From Candidatus Rokuibacteriota bacterium (lineage in GTDB: Bacteria > Methylomirabilota > Methylomirabilia > Rokubacteriales > CSP1-6): a DNA stretch of 41,929 nt. Under the pieces are notes generated by a model. It was not told where the DNA came from. It saw only the letters and a list, made by a program, of their open reading frames with translations, and searched no databases. This document shows positions 1-9,618 of the stretch, piece after piece. The position numbers and the translations under genes are program-made. The DNA lies in contig QHSR01000077.1 in the NCBI GenBank assembly GCA_003221635.1, positions 1 to 41,929 on the forward strand. The letters are read 5' to 3'. Each line of letters opens with the position of its first letter. Positions within the stretch are counted from its first letter, which is position 1.

Positions 1-656
1 TGGTCCTGCCGGAAGACCTGGATGTACTCCTCGTCACCGTGGAGCGCCCGGCCCGGCAGATGATAGGCGATGCTCGCCTTGCCCTCGAGCTTCTTGTGCC
101 CGGAATCGGAGTCGACCAGCTTGAGCGTGTGCTTGCCGTCGCTGTGCTCGAAGTAGTAGTAGATGCCCTCCTCCTCCATGAGGCGACTCACGAAGGCGAA
201 GTCGGTCTCCCGATATTGGACGCAGTACTCGCGCTGAGCGTACGTCGCGGTGAGTCCGTCCTCGAAGACCGCCATGGAGTGGTCCGCAAAGACCTCCTTG
301 ATGATGTCGGGGACCGTCTTCTCCTGGAAGATCCGGCAGTCGGCCGTGCGGGTGAGAAACCACAGCCAGGCGCGAACGGTCATGCGGTACTCGTAGTAGC
401 GCCCGAGCGTAGTGCCCTGGGCGAAGCGGGTGACGTAGCCGTTGAAGTAGCGGGATCCGCCCTTCACCAGCTCCAGCTTCACCGTGATGCTCTTGCCGAG
501 AAGGTCGCTCGGCTTGATGTCGCCGCGGGTCGACAGCGCCGACAGCTCGAACTCCGAGGGACGCCCCAGCTCCTCACGCCCGCGCAACCCGCGGAAGAGC
601 AGGTCCTTCCCCAGCGGGGTGGTGAGCTCCATCATCCGCCCCATGACGGTACTCAT
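1..656 (-). CDS. vgrG: VgrG (TssI) T6SS spike protein, partial
   Basis: The N-terminal 218 or so residues of a VgrG protein are present; the gene runs off the left edge of the window. VgrG trimers form the spike that caps the Hcp tube and carries effectors out of the cell. The visible part matches the gp27-like base: an early FRGLRGREELG stretch, a LLGKSITV strand, then an FQEKTVPDIIKEVF segment and YCVQYRETDFAFVSRLMEEEG near residues 140-160, which is the most recognisable VgrG signature. The ATG at 656 overlaps the clpV stop as ATGA (653-656), so translation is probably coupled to clpV. The C-terminal needle and any effector domain lie outside the window, so the payload cannot be judged. 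Confidence 0.93.
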   Translation of the reverse strand, partial: MSTVMGRMMELTTPLGKDLLFRGLRGREELGRPSEFELSALSTRGDIKPSDLLGKSITVKLELVKGGSRYFNGYVTRFAQGTTLGRYYEYRMTVRAWLWFLTRTADCRIFQEKTVPDIIKEVFADHSMAVFEDGLTATYAQREYCVQYRETDFAFVSRLMEEEGIYYYFEHSDGKHTLKLVDSDSGHKKLEGKASIAYHLPGRALHGDEEYIQVFRQD

Positions 657-3307
657 GCGAGTTCGAAGGAGAAGTCGCCGTTCCGGACCCCCAGGGTGAT
701 GGCGCCCAGCGGGCGGCCGCTCACCGTGCGGGCCAGATACTCCTCGCTGATCCGCGGCAGAATGGTGTTGGTGAGGATCGCGTCGATCATGCGGCCTCCG
801 CTCTCCACCTCGGTACACCGGGAAACGACCAGCTTCACCACCGCATCGTCGTACGTGAACGGCACCTTGTGCTGCTCGGCGATGCGCCGGGCGATACGGC
901 CGAACTGCAGGCGGACGATGTCGCCCAGGATCGTGTCCGGCAGCGGGTAGTACGGCACCACGACGAGGCGGCCCAGCAGGGCCGGCGGAAACACCTTGAG
1001 CAAGGGCTCGCGTACCGCGCGGGCCAGCGCCTCGGGGTCGGGCCGGAGCTCCGGATCCTTGCAGAGCGCCATCATGCGGTCGGTGCCGGTGTTCGAGGTG
1101 AGCAGGATGATCGTGTTCTTGAAGTCGATGTAGCGGCCGTCGCTGTCCTCCATGAATCCCTTGTCGAAGACCTGGAAGAAGATCTCGTGGACGTCGGGGT
1201 GAGCCTTCTCCACCTCGTCCAGGAGCACGACGCTGTAGGGCCGGCGGCGCACGGCCTCCGTCAGCACGCCGCCCCGTTCGTAGCCGACGTAGCCGGGCGG
1301 AGCGCCCTTGAGCGTGGAGACGGTGTGAGCCTCCTGGAACTCGCTCATGTTGATGGTGATGACATTTTCCTGGCCGCCGTAGAGCGCCTCGGCCAGCGCC
1401 AGCGCCGTCTCCGTCTTGCCCACGCCCGACGGCCCCACCAGGAGGAACACCCCGATGGGCTTCTCGGGATTGTCGAGGCGAGCTCGCGAGGTCTGGATGC
1501 GCTTGGCGATCACCTCGAGGCCGTGACGCTGGCCCACGACACGCGCGCCGAGCGTGTCGACGAGCTTCAGGACGGCCTCGATCTCGTTCTTTACCATCCG
1601 GCCCACCGGGATCCCCGTCCAGTCGGACACGACGGCGGCCACGGCCTGAGCATCGACACTGGGCAGGATCAGCGGGGCATCGCCTTGCGCCTTGGCGAGA
1701 GTCGACTGCAGCCCGCGCAGCTCGGTCAGCCGCGCCTCGCGCACCGCCGGCTCCTTGGCCTCGGCCTCGTCGCGGAGCTGCCGGCGTAGCTCGAGGATCC
1801 GGTCGACGAGGGTGCGCTCTTCTGCCCAGCGCTGCTCGAGGCCGACCAGCCGGTCCTTCTCGGCCGCGAGCAGGCCTTCCGCGTCGGCCTGGCGGGAGCC
1901 GGTGTCGAACCCCGTCGCCGCCTCGCGCGCGATCATCGCGAGCTCGATCTGCAGCGCCTCGATCCGCCGGCGCGAGTCCTCGACCTCCGGTGGCGTGGCG
2001 TGCTGGCTCACCGCCACCCGGGCGCACGTCGTGTCGAGCAGGCTGACCGCCTTGTCGGGAAGCTGACGGGCCGGGATATAGCGATGGGAGAGCTTGACCG
2101 CTGCGTCGAGCGCCTCGTCCAGCAGCTGGACGCGGTGATGCTTCTCGAGCGTGGAGGCGACCCCGCGCAGCATGAGCAGCGCCTTGGGCTCGCTGGGCTC
2201 GAGCACCTGCACCACCTGGAACCGGCGCGTGAGGGCGGGATCCTTCTCGATGTATTTCTTGTACTCGCCCCAGGTCGTGGCCGCGATGGTTCTCAAGGTC
2301 CCGCGCGCCAGCGCCGGCTTCAGGAGATTGGCCGCGTCGCCCGTCCCCGCCGCGCCCCCGGCGCCGATCAACGTGTGGGCCTCGTCGATGAAGAGGATGA
2401 TCGGCTTCGGGGACGCCTGGACCTCGTCGATGACCGAACGCAGTCGGTTCTCGAACTCCCCTTTCATGCTGGCGCCGGCCTGGAGCAGCCCGACGTCCAG
2501 GACCCAGAGCTGCACGTCCTTGAGCGAGGGCGGCACGTCACCCTGAGCGATCCGCAGCGCGAAGCCCTCGGCGACGGCGGTTTTCCCCACGCCGGCCTCG
2601 CCGGTGAGAATGGGGTTGTTCTGTCGCCGCCGCATCAGGATGTCGATGACCTGCCTGATCTCCTCGTCGCGGCTCGTGACGGGATCGATGGCGCCCGCGC
2701 GCGCCCGCGCCGTCAGGTCGGAGGCGAAGCGCCGGAGCGCCTCCTGCTTGCCCATGGCTGCCGGCGGAATGGCGTTGCTCGCCTCGCCGGGCGTCCCCGC
2801 CGCGAAACCATCGCTCGCGGTCTGGCCGTCCTCCGGTGAGCCCTTGACGATGCGCGCGAAGTCCTCGGTCAGCGTCTCCACCTTCACCTTCTCGAACTCG
2901 CGGGAGATCTGCGTCAACACGTTGCGCAGGCGGTCGGTCTTGAGGAGCCCGACCACGAGATAGCCGCTGCGCACCTGCGATTCGCCGAACAGGAGGGTGG
3001 CGTACATCCAGGCCTCCTTGACGGTGTACGGCAGATGCTCGGCGAAGTCCTCGATGGTCGATGCGCCGCGCGGCAGCTTCTCCAGCATGGTCTGCAGATC
3101 GCGCACGAGCCGGGCGCTGTCGACGTCGAAGTGACGCAGGATACGGTGCAGGTCCGAGTCCGGGAGGTTGACGATCTGAAAGAGCCAGTGCACGAGCTCG
3201 ACGTGCGGATTCCCCCGCAGCTTGCAGAAGGTGACGGCACCCTCGGCCGTCTTGAACATGAGCGGGTTGAGCTTGCCGAACAGCGTCGCACGGCTGATCT
3301 CCGCCAT
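653..3307 (-). CDS. clpV: ClpV (TssH) AAA+ ATPase that recycles the T6SS sheath
   Basis: This 884-residue Clp/Hsp100 ATPase disassembles the contracted TssB-TssC sheath in the cytoplasm. A Clp N-terminal domain occupies about residues 1-160. The first AAA module has Walker A GEAGVGKT at 236-243 and Walker B FIDEAH at 306-311. A charged helical middle domain lies at about 440-530. The second AAA module has Walker A GPSGVGKT at 625-632 and Walker B LLDEVE at 695-700. Length and layout are those of ClpV rather than ClpB, and its place between tssG and vgrG confirms this. It is 21 bases downstream of tssG and overlaps vgrG by four bases. Nothing essential appears to be missing. Confidence 0.97.
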   Translation of the reverse strand: MAEISRATLFGKLNPLMFKTAEGAVTFCKLRGNPHVELVHWLFQIVNLPDSDLHRILRHFDVDSARLVRDLQTMLEKLPRGASTIEDFAEHLPYTVKEAWMYATLLFGESQVRSGYLVVGLLKTDRLRNVLTQISREFEKVKVETLTEDFARIVKGSPEDGQTASDGFAAGTPGEASNAIPPAAMGKQEALRRFASDLTARARAGAIDPVTSRDEEIRQVIDILMRRRQNNPILTGEAGVGKTAVAEGFALRIAQGDVPPSLKDVQLWVLDVGLLQAGASMKGEFENRLRSVIDEVQASPKPIILFIDEAHTLIGAGGAAGTGDAANLLKPALARGTLRTIAATTWGEYKKYIEKDPALTRRFQVVQVLEPSEPKALLMLRGVASTLEKHHRVQLLDEALDAAVKLSHRYIPARQLPDKAVSLLDTTCARVAVSQHATPPEVEDSRRRIEALQIELAMIAREAATGFDTGSRQADAEGLLAAEKDRLVGLEQRWAEERTLVDRILELRRQLRDEAEAKEPAVREARLTELRGLQSTLAKAQGDAPLILPSVDAQAVAAVVSDWTGIPVGRMVKNEIEAVLKLVDTLGARVVGQRHGLEVIAKRIQTSRARLDNPEKPIGVFLLVGPSGVGKTETALALAEALYGGQENVITINMSEFQEAHTVSTLKGAPPGYVGYERGGVLTEAVRRRPYSVVLLDEVEKAHPDVHEIFFQVFDKGFMEDSDGRYIDFKNTIILLTSNTGTDRMMALCKDPELRPDPEALARAVREPLLKVFPPALLGRLVVVPYYPLPDTILGDIVRLQFGRIARRIAEQHKVPFTYDDAVVKLVVSRCTEVESGGRMIDAILTNTILPRISEEYLARTVSGRPLGAITLGVRNGDFSFELA

Positions 3308-3328
3308 TGGTCTTCCTCTCTTACTCTC

Positions 3329-4384
3329 TTATGCTGCCGCCAGAGCCGTCTGGCGCGGCTGCGGGCGCTCCGGCGCCAAAGTCAGGTCGGCGGCGTCCGT
3401 GGCCGCTCGCCTGGCACCCAGCCACGTCGTCCACCCGAGCTGGCCCTCACGGCCCAGACGGATGCCCGGCACCTCGTCGCGCGCCAGGACGAGCTGTACG
3501 TCCCAGTCGAACTCGAACCCGAAGTAGTTTCGCACCCAGTGCCTGAGCCGCTCGAGGCTCCGGCCGCTCGGCAGGAAGTCGCCGAAGCGATCGAGGTCCA
3601 TGGGACCCATCACGGCCCGGAATCGGCTCTGGACGTCGCGCACGCGCTCGCCGATCACCGTGCCCTGGCCGAGCATACCGCTCAGCCGCACCTCGCGACC
3701 CAGGACGGTTCGCTGATCCCGGGGCAGCTCCAGCCAGCCCAGCACGAACTGGTCCACACGCGCGGGAAGCCGGAAGAAACCCTCCAGGATCGAGGCGAGG
3801 CCCTCGGCATTCTTGGGATTGCGCGCCAGGTGCCCGACGAAGAACCGCTTGGCGTGATCGGGCACGGCGTCGCGATTGCGCGAGGCGGGCAAGCCGTGTC
3901 CGGCCAGCGATCCCACGTACACGCTGAACCGATCCTCCTCGGGCCGGTCCTGCTGAACCGTCGGGCGCGCCTCGGCCCACGCGCGGTAGAAAAAGAGTCC
4001 GAGCCGGTGGTGGAAGAGGTCGAGGAAGCGCGCCAGGGTGGGGTCGGCGTTGTGCATCAGCCGCTCCCTGGCGTACTCCGTGAGGTGCAGCGGCAGCGGC
4101 CCGTTGGGGCCGAGGAGGCCGAAGAACCGCTGCTCGAGCCTGGGGGGTCGTTCTCCGTTCACCTCGCACGCCGAAAGCGTCGATGGCGCGAACGCGACGG
4201 AGGCCTCCTGCGATATGCGGACCGGCTCGTCTCCCGGACGCAGGGCTCGGCCCAGTCGCGGCCGGTCCGCGAACAGACCTTCGATGCGGCGCAGGGCCTG
4301 GAAGAAGTCGAACGACCAGGGCGCCCGCGCGAGCGCCGCGAACAGAGCTACACGAGCTGTCGCGCGGCCATTCGTGGCGGCCAC
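3329..4384 (-). CDS. tssG: TssG (ImpH/VasB) T6SS baseplate protein
   Basis: TssG is a wedge component of the T6SS baseplate that pairs with TssF and links the wedge to the TssK trimers. The product is 351 residues, normal for the family. It shows the early helical PWSFDFFQALRRIE segment (about residues 22-35), a GPNGPLPLHLTEYAR motif (about 92-106) and a LFYRAWAEARP segment (about 132-142), all usual landmarks of ImpH proteins. The chosen start puts the first 37 bases inside the end of tssF; such an overlap is common in this operon type and implies coupled translation. The closest in-frame stop context does not force a later start. Confidence 0.93.
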   Translation of the reverse strand: MAATNGRATARVALFAALARAPWSFDFFQALRRIEGLFADRPRLGRALRPGDEPVRISQEASVAFAPSTLSACEVNGERPPRLEQRFFGLLGPNGPLPLHLTEYARERLMHNADPTLARFLDLFHHRLGLFFYRAWAEARPTVQQDRPEEDRFSVYVGSLAGHGLPASRNRDAVPDHAKRFFVGHLARNPKNAEGLASILEGFFRLPARVDQFVLGWLELPRDQRTVLGREVRLSGMLGQGTVIGERVRDVQSRFRAVMGPMDLDRFGDFLPSGRSLERLRHWVRNYFGFEFDWDVQLVLARDEVPGIRLGREGQLGWTTWLGARRAATDAADLTLAPERPQPRQTALAAA

Positions 4385-6237
4385 CGCTTGATTTCCCCCC
4401 GTCTCTCGGACACGACTACGAGCTCCGTGAACGTGTTCATGGACGCGAGCCGCGCGAAGACCTGCTCGAGCACCGCCCCCAGGAGGAAAGCGCTCGCCCC
4501 GGCGAACGGAGTCTCATCGACGGTCAGGCGGATCTCCAGCCCGCGCCCGAAGACGATGGGGCCGGGCACCGGCAGCCGACGGGTGCGCGGCGTGACGGCC
4601 ACGCGGCGCACGCCCTGCGTCTGTCGGCGCGAGACCGCGTCCGGCATGTCGGCATCGACCAGATCCGCGTAGAGCTCCAGGAACTCGCGGAGCGCCGTCG
4701 CGCCCTGATCCTCGTTGAGATCCGCGACGGTCAGGTAGTTGAGCGAGAGATGGCTCGTGAGCCGCCACGGGATCTCGCCATCGAGGACCGCCGGTCGAGG
4801 TCGACTCGGCCCGCGCAGGCACCGGACGCCCTCGACGGGCGCGGAGATCGCCAGGCTGAAGTCGCGGTCGCTGCCCACGGGCATCAGCAGCGGCAGGTCG
4901 CGGTTGCTGACGAGCACGTCGACCGCAAGCTGCCGGAGCGCTCCGGAATACGGCGCCTCACGCGGATCGACCAGCGACAGCGACACCTCGCTGCCCATGT
5001 AGCTGGTCCGAGCGCCGTCGCGGCGCTGCTTCTCCGAATAGGCCCGCGGCTCGCGCCGGATCGTGAAGTACCCGTGTGCCGGCAGCGCGCCGTCGGCGTC
5101 GACCGAGGTGTAGAACGGGCGAAACTCTTGCTCGGCCTCGAGGCCCTCGTTGTAACCGACGACCCGCTCGACGCTGTACACCTCGAAATCCATCGGCTTC
5201 GTGCGGTCGACCACCACGTGGTGCTCCGCCTGCTGGTCGGTGACGTGGATGCGGTCACCGCGCCGCGAAAAGAGGTTGATGGCCGGCGTGCAGTGGAGCG
5301 CGAAGCCACCCTTGTCGACCATCGTTCCCAGCGTCGCATCTCCCCGCGCGAGCGGGATCGTCAGCTCGATCTCGTCCCCGGTGTGGCGCGCCAGCGCCTT
5401 CCGGAGTCCGGCCAGCTCCACGAACCGGAAGCGCTCGGGGAACGCGAAGTACTCGTGCAGCAGCCGGTAGCCGCTGAACGACCGGGTCGTGTAGGGAATC
5501 AGCGCCTCATCCCTGGCGAATCCCGCCGGCTGGATCGCCTCACGCCCCAGCCACTCGAACCACGGCAAGGGGCGGGCCGGCGGTCCGACGAACACGCCGA
5601 GGCCGCTGCCGACGATGAGCTCGTAGAGCTTCAGGGCCACCTCGTCACTGCCGGCGAGGAACAGGTTCAGGCGATCCATGGCGATCTGCTGGAAGGTGTG
5701 AGGCGCGGCCGCGCGGAGCCGAAGGCGCAACACGGCCTGCACCGGCTCGACGAGCCCGAGCGTGTTGAGCGGAAGGTCCGGCGCGAACGGCGCGTATCGG
5801 GCCTCGGTGATCTCAATGGGCCACAGCGTCACGTCGTGGGCGGTGCGGAACTGGCAGGCCGTCACCTCGCCGCGGGGAATCTGGCCGCGCAGCAGCGTGC
5901 CCCGGGGGACCACGAAGCCGCCGGCGAGAGATCCCTCGGTCATGGCGGGGGCGAACTGGACGATCGCCATGGCCGGCGTCGGGGTCAGATAGTGCGGATA
6001 CACGACCTCCAGGAGGTGCTGCGTGAAGCGCGGGAACTCGGCGTCCAGCTTGAGGCGGACGCGGGCGGCGAGGAAGCTGAACCCCTCGAGCAACCGCTCG
6101 ACGTAGGGATCCGCGACTTCGGTCGGGTCGAGCGCCAGTCGCGCGGCGATCTTGGGAAACGCGGCGGCGAACTCGGTCCCCATCTCCCGCATGTACTGCA
6201 GCTCCTGGCTGTAGTAGCGCAGCATGCGGGCGTCCAT
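4348..6237 (-). CDS. tssF: TssF (ImpG/VasA) T6SS baseplate protein
   Basis: This is the large baseplate wedge protein, 629 residues, matching the usual length of about 600. The N-terminus (MLRYYSQELQYMREMG, from residue 4) and the following segments FPKIAARLAL and EVADPYVERLLEGFSFLAAR are the family signature. TssF forms a 2:1 complex with TssG and contacts TssE and the sheath. Its ATG at 6237 shares one base with the tssE stop (TGATG arrangement) and its 3' end runs 37 bases into tssG. All T6SS genes here are packed on the minus strand with short or negative spacing, so they form one transcription unit. Confidence 0.95.
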   Translation of the reverse strand: MDARMLRYYSQELQYMREMGTEFAAAFPKIAARLALDPTEVADPYVERLLEGFSFLAARVRLKLDAEFPRFTQHLLEVVYPHYLTPTPAMAIVQFAPAMTEGSLAGGFVVPRGTLLRGQIPRGEVTACQFRTAHDVTLWPIEITEARYAPFAPDLPLNTLGLVEPVQAVLRLRLRAAAPHTFQQIAMDRLNLFLAGSDEVALKLYELIVGSGLGVFVGPPARPLPWFEWLGREAIQPAGFARDEALIPYTTRSFSGYRLLHEYFAFPERFRFVELAGLRKALARHTGDEIELTIPLARGDATLGTMVDKGGFALHCTPAINLFSRRGDRIHVTDQQAEHHVVVDRTKPMDFEVYSVERVVGYNEGLEAEQEFRPFYTSVDADGALPAHGYFTIRREPRAYSEKQRRDGARTSYMGSEVSLSLVDPREAPYSGALRQLAVDVLVSNRDLPLLMPVGSDRDFSLAISAPVEGVRCLRGPSRPRPAVLDGEIPWRLTSHLSLNYLTVADLNEDQGATALREFLELYADLVDADMPDAVSRRQTQGVRRVAVTPRTRRLPVPGPIVFGRGLEIRLTVDETPFAGASAFLLGAVLEQVFARLASMNTFTELVVVSERRGEIKRWPPRMAARQLV

Positions 6238-6740
6238 CAGCGCCCCTCGGCGATGCGAATCTCGCCGCTCTCGAGATCCATGTCGGTCTTGAGCAGCAGA
6301 TCGAGCGGGTACGGCTGCGCCCAGAGCTCGCCCGTGATCTCGAAAGAGATGACGTTGTGGTGCCCCATCGGATCCTCCGCCGCAATGCCCCGCACCGTCA
6401 GCGAGCCCGGGAGGATCCGCGGCTCGAACCGCAGGATGGCTTCCTTGAGAATCCGCTCCACCTCGTGGAGGTCCAGGCTCGCGACAGGACTACCGGCCAG
6501 GGGCGTCAGGCCATAATTCAGCGTCGATTGAGCGGCGAGCGGGTGGTCGGTCAGGTCGAGCGTGCTGGCGAGGTTCGTCGAGTTGAAGAGCCACGACAGG
6601 TCCCGCAGCACGGACGCTCTGAGCTGAGTGCGGCTGAGGACGCGCTCGTCCCGGCCCTCGACCTTGCGCCCTGGGTCGTGGTCGGTCAGGCGGTCGAGTA
6701 GGGCGGGCTGCAGCGCATCCCGCGCGCCGACCTCGACCAT
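6237..6740 (-). CDS. tssE: TssE, gp25-like T6SS baseplate wedge protein
   Basis: The 167-residue product is a gp25/lysozyme-like TssE, the small wedge protein that anchors the sheath to the baseplate. It begins with a polar segment with LLDRLTDHDP, then SRTQLRASVLRDLSWLFNST (about 36-55), the classical opening of TssE, and ends with the gp25 fold, including the VERILKEAILRFEPRI segment. It starts one base after the tagJ stop and its stop overlaps the tssF start by one base, so it sits in the middle of a coupled string. Length and motifs are complete. Confidence 0.94.
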   Translation of the reverse strand: MVEVGARDALQPALLDRLTDHDPGRKVEGRDERVLSRTQLRASVLRDLSWLFNSTNLASTLDLTDHPLAAQSTLNYGLTPLAGSPVASLDLHEVERILKEAILRFEPRILPGSLTVRGIAAEDPMGHHNVISFEITGELWAQPYPLDLLLKTDMDLESGEIRIAEGR

Positions 6741-6741
6741 C

Positions 6742-7539
6742 TCACGCCTCCGCTCCTCCGAGTTCGATGCGCCGCACGCTCAAGAGGGCATGCTCGCCCT
6801 CGGCAGTGGCGAACATCCGCTGACCGCGGCCGTGGAACGTGTCCGGCGCCACCTCATCCCACTCGGTCTTCCGGCTGAGCCGGATCAGTCCGTCCCCGTC
6901 AGCCTCCGACCCGGGGTACCGGGCGGGAATCAGCGCCGTGGCTTCGCCGCCGTTGGCGAGGCCGAGCTTCGCGGGCATCCACAGGACGTCGCGCAGATCC
7001 GCAGGCGCCTCGAGCGTGACGGAGCGTAGGCGCTCGAACGGCACCCAGTAATAGCGACCGTCGACAATCGCCTCGCACACGGGCCCCAATCGCGAGTCGC
7101 CGTCGGCAATCCATTCGAAGGCCTGACCATCGATCGTGCCCGGCACCGCGTTCGCCTTCTCCAGGGCCTCCGACCGGAGCGCAGTCGCTTCGGCGGCACG
7201 CCCCTGCGCGGCCACCGACAGGGCCTGGAACAGCAGCGCGACCCACGGCAGTGGCTCGCCGAGAACAAGGGGTGTCCGGGCGCCGGCGAATACCTCACGG
7301 CGAAGCAGCTCGCAGGTGATGGCCGCGCCATAGACGTGAACGAGGGGCAGCGAGCCCACGCTCAGCTCGCCCAGCACCTTGAGCTGAGCGCGGGCCCGAT
7401 CCCAGTCCCCGAGCACACACAGAAGCTGGAACAGGAACACTCGATACTCTGCGTTGTCGGGTGCCTTGCGAACCTGATCCTGCAGCTCGGTCAAGGCCTG
7501 CTCGACGCGCCCCTCACGCAGACTCTGCTCTGCAAGCAT
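6742..7539 (-). CDS. tagJ: TagJ (ImpE/SciE) T6SS accessory protein
   Basis: The 265-residue product has an N-terminal TPR-like helical region (LREGRVEQALTELQDQVRKA, from about residue 7, then a second repeat with GDWDRARAQL) followed by the beta-rich ImpE domain, with the characteristic FEWIADGDSRLGPVCE segment near residues 144-159. ImpE/TagJ proteins bind the N-terminus of TssB and ClpV and assist sheath handling; they are present only in some T6SS subtypes, notably the group that includes the Pseudomonas aeruginosa H1 system. It lies 20 bases after hcp and 1 base before tssE. The ribosome site is weak, so the exact start is less certain than the identity. Confidence 0.9.
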   Translation of the reverse strand: MLAEQSLREGRVEQALTELQDQVRKAPDNAEYRVFLFQLLCVLGDWDRARAQLKVLGELSVGSLPLVHVYGAAITCELLRREVFAGARTPLVLGEPLPWVALLFQALSVAAQGRAAEATALRSEALEKANAVPGTIDGQAFEWIADGDSRLGPVCEAIVDGRYYWVPFERLRSVTLEAPADLRDVLWMPAKLGLANGGEATALIPARYPGSEADGDGLIRLSRKTEWDEVAPDTFHGRGQRMFATAEGEHALLSVRRIELGGAEA

Positions 7540-7559
7540 TCGAACTCGCCTGGGCCTGC

Positions 7560-8042
7560 CTAGATCTTCACGTTCTTGTTGACGTCCCAGCCCATCTTCG
7601 GCGTGGACTTGGAGCCGCCCTTCGCGTCCTGCTCGGCGTAGTCGACCTTGACCCGGGCAAAGTTCAGGCTCACCTGCTCCATCAGACGGTCCTCGCCGCC
7701 CGACCCGCCGGGATTGACCGAGCTGACGATGACGTCCTCCATGGTGACGATCAGGTACTCGAGCGGGTTCTCACCCGCCTTGCGCACCACCAGCTTCGCG
7801 TCCTTCAGATGCTTACCGTTGCAGCAGGACAGGTACAGGTCCGGCGACGACTTGTCGATGTACTTCGTGAACGACAGGTCGTTCACATTGACCTTGCCCG
7901 CTCCGGCACCGCTCCCCATGTGAGCCGAGCCCGACTGCGACAGGCCCCAACTCCACGAGAGGACGTCGATCTCCTCTTTGTGCTTGTCGTCGCCAGACTC
8001 ACCCTTGATGCCGTCAAGCTTCATGAACATGTCTACGGCCAT
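7560..8042 (-). CDS. hcp: Hcp (TssD) T6SS inner tube protein
   Basis: Hcp hexamers stack to form the tube propelled by sheath contraction and also act as effector carriers. The 160-residue product has the family start (MAVDMFMKLDGIKGES), the SWSWGLSQSGS segment around residues 29-39, and a C-terminal region with VSLNFARVKVDY. A GGAGAGGATCC stretch directly upstream gives a good ribosome site for the ATG at 8042. It follows tssC after 65 bases, the largest gap between the intact T6SS genes, which could hold an extra promoter or processing site, though I see no clear one. No C-terminal effector extension is present. Confidence 0.96.
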   Translation of the reverse strand: MAVDMFMKLDGIKGESGDDKHKEEIDVLSWSWGLSQSGSAHMGSGAGAGKVNVNDLSFTKYIDKSSPDLYLSCCNGKHLKDAKLVVRKAGENPLEYLIVTMEDVIVSSVNPGGSGGEDRLMEQVSLNFARVKVDYAEQDAKGGSKSTPKMGWDVNKNVKI

Positions 8043-8107
8043 GGATCCTCTCCTCTTTCCCGCCTTACGTGCTCGGCTCGAACTCCTGGTTAGCCCGGAT
8101 CAGCGTG

Positions 8108-9595
8108 TCACTTCCCGCCCTTGGCCGACGGCAGCTTCGACACCAGCCGCAGCGACACCGTCAGGCCTTCCAACTGATAGTGAGGCCGTAGAAAGAACTT
8201 CGCGCTGTAATACCCTGGATTGCCTTCCACTTCTTCGACAGTCACCTCGGCCGCGGCCAGCGGGTATTTGGCCTTGGTCTCCTCGCCCGCCGACGCGGGA
8301 TTGCTGAGGACGTACTGCGAGATCCACTTGTTGAGCCACGCCTCCATCTCGTTGCGTTCCTTGAACGAGCCGATCTTGTCGCGCACGATGCACTTGAGGT
8401 AGTGCGCGAACCGGCAGGCCGCGAAGAGATACGGCAGCCGGGCCGAGAGGTTCGCGTTGGCGGTTGCGTCCGGATCGGTGTACTCGAACGGCTTCTGCAG
8501 CGACTGGGCGCCGATGAACGCGGCGAGGTCGGTGTTTTTCCGGTGCAGCAAGGGCATGAAACCGTTCTTGGCCAGCTCGGCCTCGCGGCGATCGCTGATG
8601 GCGATCTCGGTCGGGCACTTCATGTCCACCCCGCCGTCGTCGGTCGGGAACGTGTGGACGGGCAGGCCTTCCACCGCGCCGCCCGACTCCACGCCGCGGA
8701 TGCGCGAGCACCAGCCGTACATCTTGAACGACCGCGTGATGTTCACGCCCATCGCGTAGGCCGAGTTCACCCACGTGAACTTCTCGTGACGGGCGCCCTC
8801 GGTGTCCTCGCGAAAGTCGAACTCTTCCACCGGGTTGGCCTTGCCGTACGGGTACCGGCCGAGGAACCTCGGCATGGCGAGACCGACGTATCGCGAGTCT
8901 TCCGACTCGCGGAGCGACCGCCACGGCGCGTACTCCGGCGTCCCGAAGATCTTGGTGAGATCCCGCGGGTTGGCCAGCTCCTGCCAGCTCTCCATTTGCA
9001 TGACCGAGGGCGAGACGCCCGCGATGAACGGGCAGTGGGCCGACGCCGCCACCTGCGCCATCTGGCTGACCAGCTCCGCGTCCGGCGGCGTGTGATCGAA
9101 GTAGTAATCGCCGACCAGGCAGGCGAAGGGCTCGCCGCCGAACTGCCCGTACTCCGCTTCGTAGATCTTCTTGAAGACCGGGCTCTGGTCCCAGGCGACT
9201 CCCTTGTAGCGCTTGAGGGTCCGCCCGAGGTCCGCCTTCGAGATGTTCATGACGCGAATCTTCAGCATCTCGTCGGTCTCGGTGTTGTTGACCAGGTAGC
9301 TGAGCCCACGCCAGGCGCTCTCGACTTCCTGGAAGGCCTTGTGGTGCATGATCAGATTGACCTGTTCGCTGAGCTTCAGGTCCAGCGCGGCGATGATCGC
9401 CTCGATCGTTCCGACCGCGTCCGCCGAGATCAGCGTCGTCTGCGAGAGCGCCTGTTCCGCAAGCGTGCGCACCGCCGACTCCACCGCTTCCTTGGCGGCG
9501 TCGGACCGCGGCTTGAACTCTTTGTTGAGAAGTTGCTGAAGCTCAGAAGGCTCGAATGCTCCGCCCTGGCCCTCGGTCTGTTGCTGTGTCGCCAT
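8108..9595 (-). CDS. tssC: TssC (VipB/EvpB) T6SS sheath large subunit
   Basis: The 495-residue product is the large sheath protein, which with TssB builds the contractile sheath. Landmarks include LIMHHKAFQEVESAWRGLSY (about 81-100), the FGGEPFACLVGDYYFDH stretch (about 151-167), PFIAGVSPSVM and a C-terminal PHYQLEGLTVSLRLVSKLP segment. Length matches the family. It lies 23 bases after tssB, with GAGGA in front of the ATG at 9595. Like the other sheath genes it shows no sign of damage, in contrast to tssA upstream. Confidence 0.97.
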   Translation of the reverse strand: MATQQQTEGQGGAFEPSELQQLLNKEFKPRSDAAKEAVESAVRTLAEQALSQTTLISADAVGTIEAIIAALDLKLSEQVNLIMHHKAFQEVESAWRGLSYLVNNTETDEMLKIRVMNISKADLGRTLKRYKGVAWDQSPVFKKIYEAEYGQFGGEPFACLVGDYYFDHTPPDAELVSQMAQVAASAHCPFIAGVSPSVMQMESWQELANPRDLTKIFGTPEYAPWRSLRESEDSRYVGLAMPRFLGRYPYGKANPVEEFDFREDTEGARHEKFTWVNSAYAMGVNITRSFKMYGWCSRIRGVESGGAVEGLPVHTFPTDDGGVDMKCPTEIAISDRREAELAKNGFMPLLHRKNTDLAAFIGAQSLQKPFEYTDPDATANANLSARLPYLFAACRFAHYLKCIVRDKIGSFKERNEMEAWLNKWISQYVLSNPASAGEETKAKYPLAAAEVTVEEVEGNPGYYSAKFFLRPHYQLEGLTVSLRLVSKLPSAKGGK

Positions 9596-9618
9596 AGCGT
9601 GTCCTCGTCAATAAAGGG

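Noticed and set aside
39-950. Long plus-strand open frame opposite vgrG and clpV
   Set aside because: It is an antisense shadow of strongly conserved minus-strand genes, without a ribosome site or family resemblance.
4183-6516. 777-codon plus-strand open frame opposite tssF and tssE
   Set aside because: High GC suppresses stop codons; the composition is Arg/Ala/Gly/Asp-rich and matches no family, while the opposite strand encodes clear T6SS proteins.
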